Positions 17,989-25,614 of a stretch of 60,743 nucleotides of DNA are shown here, one piece after another. Positions within the stretch are counted from its first letter, which is position 1; each line of letters begins with the position of its first letter. The DNA comes from Acidisoma sp. L85 (GTDB lineage Bacteria; Pseudomonadota; Alphaproteobacteria; Acetobacterales; Acetobacteraceae), in assembly GCF_009765865.1 (NCBI RefSeq), contig NZ_LMUQ01000037.1, forward strand, positions 153,518-214,260, given 5' to 3'. Position numbers and translations under genes: made by a program. The notes beneath the pieces are model-generated. The model was given only the letters and a program-made list of their open reading frames with translations, was not told where the DNA came from and did not search any database.

Positions 17989-19442
17989 TCCGCGGGCACT
18001 CCTTGTGAGCGGTCACCCGCTCCGGGGTGGGGTTCGGTTCGCTTTCCCGTGCCGCCTGCCGGACCGGGGGTGATGCCCTGGGTGCGCTGCGGCGGATCAT
18101 TCGACGGCGGCGCTTCGTCGAGACTCGGCGGATTGGCCATCATCGCCAGCAAGTAACGGATGCCGACACCGAAGACGACGAAGTAGATGATCAGGATGAG
18201 GGTGCAGGAGAAGATCACCATCGGGAGCGTGACGGGCGACGCGCTGTCCACGGTTCGCAGCAGGCCATAGACCGTCCAGGGCTGCCGCCCGGTCTCTGTC
18301 ACCGTCCAGCCTGCTAGGATGCAGATGAAGCCGGCCGGACCCATGGCCGTGATCAAGCGGTGGAATAGCGGCGTATCGTAAAGTCTTCCTCGGAAGCGGA
18401 GCCATAGGCTGAGGAAGCCAGCCAGCATCATCAGCACGCCGAGACCGACCATCACGCGGAAAGCCCAGAAGGTCACGAAGACGACCGGCCAGTCATTCTT
18501 GGGGAAGGCGTCTAGCCCTTTGACGGTGCCGTCCCAGGTATGGGTCAGGATGAGGGAGCCGAGGTGGGGCAGCGAAATCGCGTAGTCGTTGCGGGCGGTG
18601 TCCACGTTGGGCAGGCCGAAGAGCACCAAAGGCTGGCCGGCCAGCGTGGTGAAGTCACCCTCCATCGCCGCGATTTTAGCCGGCTGATATTGCAGGGTGT
18701 TCCGGCCCTGCGCGTCTCCGGCGAATAGCTGGACCGGCATGCCGAGGGCGGCCATCCACATCGCCATGGAGAACATCAGCCGCGCCACCTCGTTGCGGCG
18801 ATCGCGCAGCAGGTGGAATGCGCCGACCCCGCCGACCACGAAGGCGACCGACATATAGGCCGCGATGACCATGTGGACCCAGCGGAAGGGGAAGCTCGGA
18901 TTGAAGCAAATCGCCAGCCAATCCTTGGGCACAAACTCGCCATGCTGACCGATCGCGTAGCCGACCGGCGTCTGCATCCAGGAATTGGCCATCAGGATCC
19001 AGGTGGCCGAGATCAGCGTGCCGATCGCCACCATGCAGGTCGCGAGCAGATGCAGCTTGGGTCCCACCCGCTTCAGCCCGAAGATCATGATGCCGAGGAA
19101 GCCGGCCTCCAGGAAGAACGCGGTGAGCGTTTCCCAGGCGAGCAGCGGGCCCAGGATGGGGCCGACTTTCAGGGAATAGCCGCTCCAGTTCGTGCCGATC
19201 TCGTAGGCCATGACGAGGCCGGAGACGACGCCCATGGCGAAGCCCACCGAGAAGATCTTCAGCCAGTAGCGGTAGGCCGCCATATAGGCTTCCCGCCCGG
19301 TGATCGACCACAGGATTTCCAGCACCGCGAGGTAGCTGGCGAGGCCGATCGAGAAGGCGGGGAACAGGATGTGAAAGGCGATGGTGAAGCCGAATTGGCC
19401 CCGAGCCAGCACCACCGCTAGGGCGGGCGCATGGGCGATCAT
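17985..19442 (-). CDS. cydA: Cytochrome bd-type quinol oxidase subunit I, short Q-loop (CioA type)
   Basis: Haem-bearing subunit that oxidises ubiquinol and reduces O2 to water without proton pumping. FGFTIAFHILFPAFSIGLA has the haem His near residue 21, FRWVHMVIAAYM the second His, and GWTVTETGRQPW the quinol-site Glu/Arg-Gln-Pro-Trp block. At 485 residues the periplasmic Q-loop is short, as in cyanide-insensitive CioA, so low-O2 or cyanide-tolerant respiration is likely. The C-terminal tail is Pro-rich. It starts within the stop of the GbsR-type regulator (ATGA at 19439-19442) and overlaps cydB the same way. Confidence 0.95.
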   Translation of the reverse strand: MIAHAPALAVVLARGQFGFTIAFHILFPAFSIGLASYLAVLEILWSITGREAYMAAYRYWLKIFSVGFAMGVVSGLVMAYEIGTNWSGYSLKVGPILGPLLAWETLTAFFLEAGFLGIMIFGLKRVGPKLHLLATCMVAIGTLISATWILMANSWMQTPVGYAIGQHGEFVPKDWLAICFNPSFPFRWVHMVIAAYMSVAFVVGGVGAFHLLRDRRNEVARLMFSMAMWMAALGMPVQLFAGDAQGRNTLQYQPAKIAAMEGDFTTLAGQPLVLFGLPNVDTARNDYAISLPHLGSLILTHTWDGTVKGLDAFPKNDWPVVFVTFWAFRVMVGLGVLMMLAGFLSLWLRFRGRLYDTPLFHRLITAMGPAGFICILAGWTVTETGRQPWTVYGLLRTVDSASPVTLPMVIFSCTLILIIYFVVFGVGIRYLLAMMANPPSLDEAPPSNDPPQRTQGITPGPAGGTGKRTEPHPGAGDRSQGVPAE

Positions 19443-20074
19443 GGCAGCATCTCCTGATCCTCGTCCTGTTCCTGATTTTCGCTGGTGGCCAAGGTACCCC
19501 CCGCGCCAGCACGCCGACGCCGCTGTTCGGAACCGAGCAGCGGAAGCCGGTTCTTCAGTTCAAGCAGCCGCACGACCTTGCCCCCGAGTTGGAGAAGCTG
19601 GGTAAGCTGATCGGTTTCGAGCTTTTGCACATCCTCGGACCACCTCGTTATCAATTCGATCAGGTCGTGCATCTCCCGCATACGGGATTGGGCATGGCGA
19701 TCACTGGCGGTCGCCGCCTTCTCCATAAGGAGATCGCGCAGCACGGAAAGGGTGGGATCGATTTCCCGCCGCCGCCGCTCCTCCGCCAAGGTCCGGACGA
19801 TCTGCCACACGTCGTCCGGCGTGGAGAAATGCTCGCGCCGGTCGCCGGGCAGATGCTGCAGGCGGACGAGGCGCCACGATTGCAGCTCCTTTAAACCCAT
19901 TGAAACGTTCGAGCGGGAGAAGCGCAGCACCTCGGCGATCTCATCGGCGGGTAGCGGACGGGGCGAGACGTAGAGCAAGGCGCAGATCTGGCCGACCGTG
20001 CGGTTGATGCCCCAGCGGCTGCCCATCTCGCCAAAATGCAGGACGAAAGCCTCGGAGAGCGGAGACAGCTCCAC
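19439..20074 (-). CDS. GbsR/MarR-type transcriptional regulator, first gene of oxidase operon
   Basis: A 211-residue DNA-binding protein of the GbsR branch of MarR. The winged helix spans about residues 20-95: RTVGQICALLYVSPRPLPADEI then LRFSRSNVSMGLKELQSWRLV (recognition helix) then PGDRREHF (wing). A long helical dimer region follows, ending in a charged, Gln/Glu-rich tail. Being first in the operon with 4-base overlap to cydA, it most likely controls cydAB and itself. The effector is unknown; GbsR relatives sense choline, which is not suggested here. Two dyads lie directly upstream. Confidence 0.85.
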   Translation of the reverse strand: MELSPLSEAFVLHFGEMGSRWGINRTVGQICALLYVSPRPLPADEIAEVLRFSRSNVSMGLKELQSWRLVRLQHLPGDRREHFSTPDDVWQIVRTLAEERRRREIDPTLSVLRDLLMEKAATASDRHAQSRMREMHDLIELITRWSEDVQKLETDQLTQLLQLGGKVVRLLELKNRLPLLGSEQRRRRAGAGGTLATSENQEQDEDQEMLP

Positions 20075-20083
20075 GGCCAGAAC

Positions 20084-20101
20084 TTTCAGTAAATTCTGAA
20101 A
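20084..20101. promoter_or_regulatory. Candidate operator 1 for GbsR-type regulator
   Basis: TTTCAG (20084-20089) and CTGAAA (20096-20101) form a perfect dyad around TAAATT, centred about 18 bases before the regulator start. AT-rich palindromes in this position are normal for autoregulated GbsR/MarR genes. Confidence 0.45.
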
Positions 20102-20108
20102 TTAAGAT

Positions 20109-20121
20109 ATCTACAGTAGAT
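20109..20121. promoter_or_regulatory. Candidate operator 2 for GbsR-type regulator
   Basis: ATCTAC (20109-20114) and GTAGAT (20116-20121) are a perfect dyad around one A. It stands about two turns of DNA (23 bases, centre to centre) from the TTTCAG dyad. The two sequences differ, so they may bind different proteins. Confidence 0.35.
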
Positions 20122-20162
20122 TCGCTCGTCAAATGACGGTTTGGAGCGGTCTGTCATCGCGG

Positions 20163-21200
20163 TCAGACCACGTTGTCGGGGGTCAGGCGGCAGACCGCGT
20201 CGTCGATCTCGATCTGCAGCGTGGCGTGGCCGATGCGGAAGCGTTGGCGAAGTTCCTGGCAGGTGCGTTGCAGGAACACGTCGCCGGGATGCGGGCCGGG
20301 AATGACGAGATGGCTCGTCAGCGCGGTTTCGGTCGTGCTCATGGCCCAGATATGCAGGTCGTGGATGCGCTCGACCCCTGGGAGGCTTTCGAGGTAGCGG
20401 CGCACGGCGGCCGGCTCGATCGCCTCGGGAACCGCATCGAGCGACATGCCGAGCGATTGCCGCAGCAGACCCCAGGTGCCCCAGACGATGACGACGGCAA
20501 TCACGATGCTGATCGCCGGGTCAAGCCGGTTCCAGCCGGTGAAGGCGATGACGATCGCCGCTACCACGACCCCGGCCGAGACAAGGGCGTCGTAGGCCAT
20601 GTGCAGAAAGGCGCCGCGCAGGTTGATGTCATTCTTGCTCCCGGAGGCGAAGAGCCACGCGCTGATGGCGTTGATCGCGATGCCGACGGCGGCGACGATG
20701 ATGACGACGCGTGGCGCCACCGCTTCCGGCGTGACCAGCCGCCGGATCGCCTCCAGCAGGATCGCCCCCGTGGCGAGGAGCAACAGGCCAGCGTTGAAGA
20801 GTGCCGCCAGGATGGTGCTGCGGCCCATGCCATAGGTGAAGCGCGCGGTGGGCCGCCGCCGCCCCAGCACCGTCGCCAGCCAGGCGGCGGCGAGGCCGAG
20901 GACATCGGTCAGGTTATGGGCACCGTCCGCCACCAACGCGACCGAGCCACCCAGGAAGCCATAGACGACCTCCAGCACCACGAAGCCGATGTTGAGCAGG
21001 ATGCCGATGAGGAAAGCCCGCCCGAAACTCGCCGGCGCGTGGACGTGCCCCGCATGGGAATGCCCCGCATGGGAATGGCCCTCATGCGAATGCTCGTCGT
21101 GGGCGTGGCCTTCGTGCTCATGGTCTTCGTGCTCATGGTCTTCGTGCTCATGGTCTTCGTGATCGTGGTCTTCGCCTGATCCGTGCCCATGTGAGTTCAT
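20163..21200 (-). CDS. Cation diffusion facilitator (CzcD/ZitB-like) with His-rich N-terminus
   Basis: Proton-coupled exporter of Zn2+ or related divalent metals from the cytoplasm. A 345-residue protein. Residues 1-60 are a His/Asp/Glu-rich metal-binding tail (DHEHE repeats, then [13 protein letters not shown]). Six helices follow; [12 protein letters not shown] (TM2) and [11 protein letters not shown] (TM5) give the two His-x-x-x-Asp metal sites. The C-terminal domain contains [16 protein letters not shown]. The ATG at 21198-21200 is chosen because it opens the His-rich tail. Single gene, divergent from hisF. The tail is encoded by tandem 15-base repeats. Confidence 0.92.
   Translation of the reverse strand: MNSHGHGSGEDHDHEDHEHEDHEHEDHEHEGHAHDEHSHEGHSHAGHSHAGHVHAPASFGRAFLIGILLNIGFVVLEVVYGFLGGSVALVADGAHNLTDVLGLAAAWLATVLGRRRPTARFTYGMGRSTILAALFNAGLLLLATGAILLEAIRRLVTPEAVAPRVVIIVAAVGIAINAISAWLFASGSKNDINLRGAFLHMAYDALVSAGVVVAAIVIAFTGWNRLDPAISIVIAVVIVWGTWGLLRQSLGMSLDAVPEAIEPAAVRRYLESLPGVERIHDLHIWAMSTTETALTSHLVIPGPHPGDVFLQRTCQELRQRFRIGHATLQIEIDDAVCRLTPDNVV
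21047..21180 (-). repeat. Tandem 15-bp repeats encoding the His-rich tail of the CDF exporter
   Basis: Two sets of 15-base units. One is GCCCCGCATGGGAAT at 21047 and 21062 with a degenerate third at 21077. The other is TGGTCTTCGTGCTCA at 21121 and 21136 with variants at 21106, 21151 and 21166. Each unit encodes five residues, so gain or loss changes the tail length without a frameshift. Confidence 0.9.
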
Positions 21201-21293
21201 CGGCCGAGACCTCCCGGGGCGGCGCCCGGTCCTTCCTCTTGCGGCGGCAGTAATCCGTGGCCACAAGGGCGCCGTAATGAAAGCCCCTCGCCC

Positions 21294-22055
21294 ATGCTAA
21301 AGCTTCGCGTAATTCCCTGTCTGGACGTCAAGGACGGCCGGGTGGTGAAGGGCGTCAATTTCGTCTCTCTCCGCGATGCCGGCGATCCGGTCGAGCAGGC
21401 CGCGCTGTATGACGCGGCCGGCGCCGACGAGCTAACTTTCCTCGACATTACCGCAAGTCACGAGAATCGCGACACGATCCTCGATGTCGTTGCCAAGACA
21501 TCCGCACGCATCTTCCTGCCGCTGACGGTGGGGGGCGGCATCCGCTCGACCGCCGACATGCGCCGCCTGCTGCTGGCCGGGGCTGACAAATGCAGCATCA
21601 ACTCGGCCGCCATCGCCCGGCCGGAGCTTGTCGCCGAGGCGGCCGAGAAGTTCGGCAGCCAATGCGTGACCGTGGCTGTCGATGCGCGGGCCGTGCCAGG
21701 CGGCGGCTGGGAGGTTTTCAGCCACGGCGGCAGGGTCGCGACAGGGCTCGATGCCGTGCAGTGGTGCCAGCGGATGGCGGCGACGGGTGCGGGCGAGATC
21801 CTGCTCACGAGCATGGACCGGGATGGCACGGGCCGCGGGTTCGACCTCGATTTGTTAGCTCAAGTTTGCGGCACCGTAACGGTTCCGGTGGTAGCGTCCG
21901 GCGGTGTGGGTGAGCTGCGGCATTTCGTGGAAGGCGCGCGCGCCGGCGCTACCGGCCTTTTGGCCGCAAGTGTTTTCCATTTCGGACAATTTACGATTTC
22001 GGCGGTTAAGATGGCATTGAATGAAGCAGGCTTGGCCGTGCGCCTGGCTCAGTAG
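21294..22055 (+). CDS. hisF: Imidazole glycerol phosphate synthase cyclase subunit HisF
   Basis: Makes imidazole glycerol phosphate and AICAR from PRFAR using ammonia from HisH. A 253-residue (beta/alpha)8 barrel. Seen: [18 protein letters not shown] with the catalytic Asp11, [10 protein letters not shown] phosphate loop, [18 protein letters not shown] with the second phosphate loop near the catalytic Asp, and [13 protein letters not shown]. Followed 20 bases on by hisE, presumably the distal end of a his operon whose other members are not in this window. Confidence 0.97.
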   Translation: MLKLRVIPCLDVKDGRVVKGVNFVSLRDAGDPVEQAALYDAAGADELTFLDITASHENRDTILDVVAKTSARIFLPLTVGGGIRSTADMRRLLLAGADKCSINSAAIARPELVAEAAEKFGSQCVTVAVDARAVPGGGWEVFSHGGRVATGLDAVQWCQRMAATGAGEILLTSMDRDGTGRGFDLDLLAQVCGTVTVPVVASGGVGELRHFVEGARAGATGLLAASVFHFGQFTISAVKMALNEAGLAVRLAQ

Positions 22056-22075
22056 ATCGAGGATACCGGGACCTT

Positions 22076-22588
22076 ATGGCCAAAGCGACCAAGACCAAGC
22101 CCAAGCTCAAGACGACGAAGAAGGCAACGACATCGAAACGCGTTGCTGCAAAGGCCAAGGCGTCGCGCGTTACTGCCAAGAAAGCCATGCCGAAGACGCC
22201 GGCGGTTTCTTCCTTGGCATCGGCGGACGCGACGGTGCTCGACCGGCTCTGGGAGACGATTGTCAGCCGCCGCGAGGTCGATCCGGCGATCAGCCATTCC
22301 GCGCGCCTGCTATCGCGCGGGACCGCGAAGATCGCGCAGAAATTCGGCGAGGAGGCGGTGGAATGTGTGATCGAGGCGGTGTCGGGCGCCAGCCGCTCGG
22401 CACTCGTCGGAGAAAGTGCTGACGTGCTCTACCATCTGCTTGTGCTGTGGGTGGATGCGGAAGTGGCGCCGGAGGAGGTTTGGGCGGAGCTGATGCGCCG
22501 CGAAGGTATCAGCGGCGTGGCCGAGAAGGCGTCTCGGCTGAACAATTTGCGGAGCAGGGAGCAGATCGCGAGTACGAAGATTCCTTGA
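22076..22588 (+). CDS. hisE: Phosphoribosyl-ATP pyrophosphatase HisE with Lys-rich N-terminal tail
   Basis: Hydrolyses phosphoribosyl-ATP to phosphoribosyl-AMP in histidine synthesis. Residues about 52-155 are the HisE/MazG-like helical domain ([29 protein letters not shown] with the metal Glu residues, [14 protein letters not shown]). HisE is normally about 100 residues; this one has an added tail of about 50 rich in Lys, Ala and Thr, with KKA/AKAK repeats like histone-H1-type bacterial proteins. The ATG at 22076 has a GGAC/GGGACC-like site before it, and no Met occurs at the domain boundary except residue 38, so the tail seems real. A terminator hairpin follows. Confidence 0.92.
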   Translation: MAKATKTKPKLKTTKKATTSKRVAAKAKASRVTAKKAMPKTPAVSSLASADATVLDRLWETIVSRREVDPAISHSARLLSRGTAKIAQKFGEEAVECVIEAVSGASRSALVGESADVLYHLLVLWVDAEVAPEEVWAELMRREGISGVAEKASRLNNLRSREQIASTKIP

Positions 22589-22609
22589 GGGTTGGGCGGT
22601 ACGAGCGTT

Positions 22610-22632
22610 TGGCCGAGTTCCGCGCTCGGCCA
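22610..22632 (+). terminator. Hairpin downstream of hisE
   Basis: TGGCCGAG (22610-22617) and CTCGGCCA (22625-22632) pair over 8 bases around TTCCGCG. It lies 21 bases after the hisE stop and ahead of the convergent unknown gene. There is no T-run, so it could act in either direction or as a 3' end protector. Confidence 0.5.
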
Positions 22633-22653
22633 TTCAGCGCCTCAGCCTATTGC

Positions 22654-23241
22654 CTATTTGTCGTAAGATGCGCTCACTCTTGGTGGTGCCGGTGGAGCTT
22701 GCCGTCGCGCCAATGCAGCTTGGCGCTTCTCCTCTAGATCTCGAAAATGGCACCAGACATAATCTCCCTCGTCGCCCGGCCGAATGAGAGATTCGCCGTT
22801 TCGGTTGCGAATCTCCATGATCCGCTTCAGACCTGCCTCGTTGATGGTGATCATGGGGATTTCGACGACCCGGGTGACACCGTCGAAGTCGGTGTAATTT
22901 ATGAGCTTGTTTACTCCCAAATGGGAGAGGCTGTAGTATTTGCCTGGAGCGGAGCTCTTTACCCAACAGTTTAGCTGTTCGTTTCGCAGCTCTTCCGGAA
23001 CGGAGTAATACGTCGCTCTCGGCTGCAATGGCGTCAACGACGGCCATTCGTCCAATGCCTCACGAATGGTGAAATTGTATTGCTTGAAAGGTGACCGCGG
23101 TGGCCGGCCGCCGTGCGGGGACGCCAGTGGAACGCCTGTGTATCGGGCGGGCAGGCGAGCTCCAGCGGGCGGGCGAAACACGGGAACGTCCTGCTGCGCC
23201 TGGACTTCGAGACGACTTGGACCATTAACACTCAGGGACAT
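22654..23241 (-). CDS. Orphan protein, paralogue of the gene at 23388
   Basis: A 195-residue protein I do not recognise. The first 55 residues are Pro/Arg-rich and low in structure; residues about 60-165 look folded, with SVPEELRNEQL, KSSAPGKYY, an ITINEAGLKRIMEIRNRNGE helix and a final GDEGDYVWCHFRDLEEK motif; a Pro/Ala tail follows. The same blocks in the same order occur in the protein at 23388-23936 (SVPKELREKEL, KSSVGNKYY, VTVSKLGIEHIIAARKARGE, GDDADVVWRHS). No signal peptide or membrane helix is visible. It is convergent with hisE. Local GC is lower than in neighbours, suggesting acquisition. Confidence 0.7.
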   Translation of the reverse strand: MSLSVNGPSRLEVQAQQDVPVFRPPAGARLPARYTGVPLASPHGGRPPRSPFKQYNFTIREALDEWPSLTPLQPRATYYSVPEELRNEQLNCWVKSSAPGKYYSLSHLGVNKLINYTDFDGVTRVVEIPMITINEAGLKRIMEIRNRNGESLIRPGDEGDYVWCHFRDLEEKRQAALARRQAPPAPPRVSASYDK

Positions 23242-23387
23242 GACTGCGCTCCTTCGATCAGCGCATTATCCGCACAATCGTTAACATCTCTTAAGCATCG
23301 CGGTCGTTAGAGGAGTGACTCGTGTGCCTAGGCGCCACGCGATGGGCCGGTCGGAGTGGCTCCGGCGGGTGCCGCCGCTGTCGGCAT

Positions 23388-23936
23388 TTACTTTAGCGGA
23401 TAGGGCGGAGAAACGATCCGTCGGAAGGTAGCATAGAGTTTCTCATTTTCCTTCTTCGCAGCTTGACTATGACGCCAGACCACATCGGCATCGTCGCCCA
23501 CCAGCATAGGCTCTTCGCCGCGCGCCTTGCGTGCCGCAATGATGTGTTCGATGCCCAGCTTGGACACAGTAACTTTGTTCGAAAATAATAAATTGATTCT
23601 GTAGTATTTGTTGCCGACAGAGCTTTTGCCGTTTGTCAGCTCCTTTTCGCGTAGCTCCTTGGGAACTGACTCGACCAATTTCTGCCACGCCTCCGACGAT
23701 AGGTCGAAAAAACGAAGCTTCGCATCATCAAGATTTGCAAACGAGTTTCTACCTGCCCATGGCAGCCTCGGCTTTTGCGGTTTCCGCGTTTCAGCAGCGC
23801 GTTGTGCCGGTGAAAGAAGAGAAAACTCCGCGCCGGATCCGCCAGAGGAGTGGCTGCTAGCGGCAGTCAGATACAAGCCAAATTCATCGGGCTTCCAGTA
23901 GGCGGAAAGCTGTCGAACAGGTAGGTTCACGGTCAT
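23388..23936 (-). CDS. Orphan protein, paralogue of the gene at 22654
   Basis: A 182-residue protein of unknown function. An N-terminal Ser/Pro-rich part (about 1-65) leads to a domain (about 70-170) sharing SVPxELRxxxL, KSSxxxKYY, a Leu/Ile-rich strand-helix, RxxxGE and GDxxDxVWxH with the gene 146 bases downstream. Both are leftward, with no Met-led frame in the gap, so they look like a diverged tandem duplication. No catalytic pattern of a known family is visible; the paired Asp residues in GDDADVVW and the conserved His could form a site. No export signal. Confidence 0.7.
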   Translation of the reverse strand: MTVNLPVRQLSAYWKPDEFGLYLTAASSHSSGGSGAEFSLLSPAQRAAETRKPQKPRLPWAGRNSFANLDDAKLRFFDLSSEAWQKLVESVPKELREKELTNGKSSVGNKYYRINLLFSNKVTVSKLGIEHIIAARKARGEEPMLVGDDADVVWRHSQAAKKENEKLYATFRRIVSPPYPLK

Positions 23937-24002
23937 AACAGCCCTCCGCCAATCAGCCCATCAAAGCAGAGAATTCCTTAACGCACTCTCAGCGCTCCAA
24001 TA

Positions 24003-25553
24003 TCAGAGCAGAGACTCCTGTGCCGGAACGCCGCGCCCAGCCCCGCGCCGGGTCGGCGCGCCTCCGGCCGTTGCGGCCACCGCGCCATCCTCGAAGCGCA
24101 GGTTGAGGCGGGCGCCGGGGGATATGCCGGCCGCCGCCGTCACCGCGTGGCCGCCCTCGTCCGTCACCAGCGCGAAGCCGCGCGCGAGCACCGCCATGTA
24201 GGAGACCGAATCGAGGCGAGCCGCGAGACCGGCAAGCTGTGCCGAAGCCTCTCGCCTTTGCGCGAGAACAGGTCCCGGATGCAGCCGCGCGCTGATGCGG
24301 CCCTCCAACTGCCGGGCCTCGCCGATGCGATGGCGCCCGCAGGCGATCAAGCCTTGCGCCGCGAGGCCGAGCCCATGCTGACGCAGCCCCAGAAGCTGCG
24401 GCAGACCGATGCGCAGCCGTGTCTCCTCCTCGCGCAGATGCCGTGCGAGGCCGTCGAGCCAATGGCCCGAATCGGGCAGACGCCCGACCACCTGACGCAG
24501 TTCGGACCGCCGGCGTTCCAGCAAGTTCGGCAAGGCGAGGCGCTGACGCTCGGCCCGGTCGTCCAGCCGCTGGCGCGCATGGCCGAGCGCGGTCGCCATA
24601 TCCGGCAAGCCGCGCGCCCCCGCCGCCAGGTGCAGACGGTTCTCGCTCATGAAGCGCGCGAGGGCGGCCGAGATGCGTCCGCCACGCTGGGCGACATCGG
24701 CGATTAGCTCCATCCGCGCGGGTATTGCCATCTCGGCCGCCGCCGTGGGCGTGGGCGCCCGGCGGTCAGAGGCAAAATCGATGAGCGTGGTGTCCGTCTC
24801 ATGGCCCACGGCGGAGATCAGCGGAATGGTGCAGGCCGCCGCGGCGCGGACCACTGCCTCGTCGTTGAAGGCCATGAGGTCTTCCAGACTGCCACCACCG
24901 CGCGCGACGATCAGCACGTCGGGTCGGGGAATCGGGCCGCCATACGGCAAAGCGGAGAAACCGGCGATGGCGGCGGCGATGCGCGCGGCGGCGCCCTCGC
25001 CCTGCACCGCCACCGGCCAGAGCAGGATCGGGCGGGGGAAGCGGCGCGCGATGGTGGTGCGGATGTCCTGCAGCACCGCGCCCTGCTCCGAAGTCACGAC
25101 GCCGATTACCGTTGGCAACATGGGCAAAGGCCGCTTGCCGGCGATGTCGAACAGACCCTCGGCGGTGAGGCGCTGGCGCAAAAGCTCGATCCGGGCGAGC
25201 AGCGCGCCGGCACCGGCATAGTCCATCCGCTCGACGATGAGCTGGTAGCTCGAACGCTCGCCATAGGCGGTGATGCGGCCGGTGGCGATCACCTCGACAC
25301 CGTTTTCCGGCACCAGCCCGAGACGGGAGACGGAGCCTTTCCAGACGATGCCGGCGAGCTTGCCGTTCTCGTCCTTGAGCGAGAAATACATGTGGCCGGA
25401 AGCGTAGCGCTTGAATTCGGTGATCTCGCCGCGCACGCGGACACGGCCGAAGGCGCCCTCCAGCGTGCGTTTCACGGCGGCGGAAATCTCGCCGACCGAA
25501 TATTCGGGGATATTGCCGGTGAGGAGCGTGGCGGAGTCGTCGGTTTCGGGCAT
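24003..25553 (-). CDS. xseA: Exodeoxyribonuclease VII large subunit (XseA)
   Basis: With XseB, degrades single-stranded DNA from either end. A 516-residue protein. The N-terminal OB fold (about 15-110; EYSVGEISAAVKRTLE, GEITEFK, GHMYFSLKD), the catalytic domain (VIGVVTSEQGAVLQDI, DVLIVARGGGSLEDL, AVGHETDTTLIDFASDRRAPTP) and a long Arg/Leu-rich coiled coil (about 290-440) are all seen, then a C-terminal segment with VLARGFALVTDE. The ATG at 25551-25553 is the only start consistent with the OB fold; the frame continues upstream as non-homologous sequence. Divergent from purD with a 61-base gap. Confidence 0.95.
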   Translation of the reverse strand: MPETDDSATLLTGNIPEYSVGEISAAVKRTLEGAFGRVRVRGEITEFKRYASGHMYFSLKDENGKLAGIVWKGSVSRLGLVPENGVEVIATGRITAYGERSSYQLIVERMDYAGAGALLARIELLRQRLTAEGLFDIAGKRPLPMLPTVIGVVTSEQGAVLQDIRTTIARRFPRPILLWPVAVQGEGAAARIAAAIAGFSALPYGGPIPRPDVLIVARGGGSLEDLMAFNDEAVVRAAAACTIPLISAVGHETDTTLIDFASDRRAPTPTAAAEMAIPARMELIADVAQRGGRISAALARFMSENRLHLAAGARGLPDMATALGHARQRLDDRAERQRLALPNLLERRRSELRQVVGRLPDSGHWLDGLARHLREEETRLRIGLPQLLGLRQHGLGLAAQGLIACGRHRIGEARQLEGRISARLHPGPVLAQRREASAQLAGLAARLDSVSYMAVLARGFALVTDEGGHAVTAAAGISPGARLNLRFEDGAVAATAGGAPTRRGAGRGVPAQESLL

Positions 25554-25614
25554 GGCGGCAGGATATGCTAGAGGCGCCCCGACATGAAGATTGCCCGATG
25601 GGCAGGAGGGGCGG

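Noticed and set aside
21047-21180. Possible CRISPR-like array
   Set aside because: Directly adjoining 15-base units inside a gene, without spacers.
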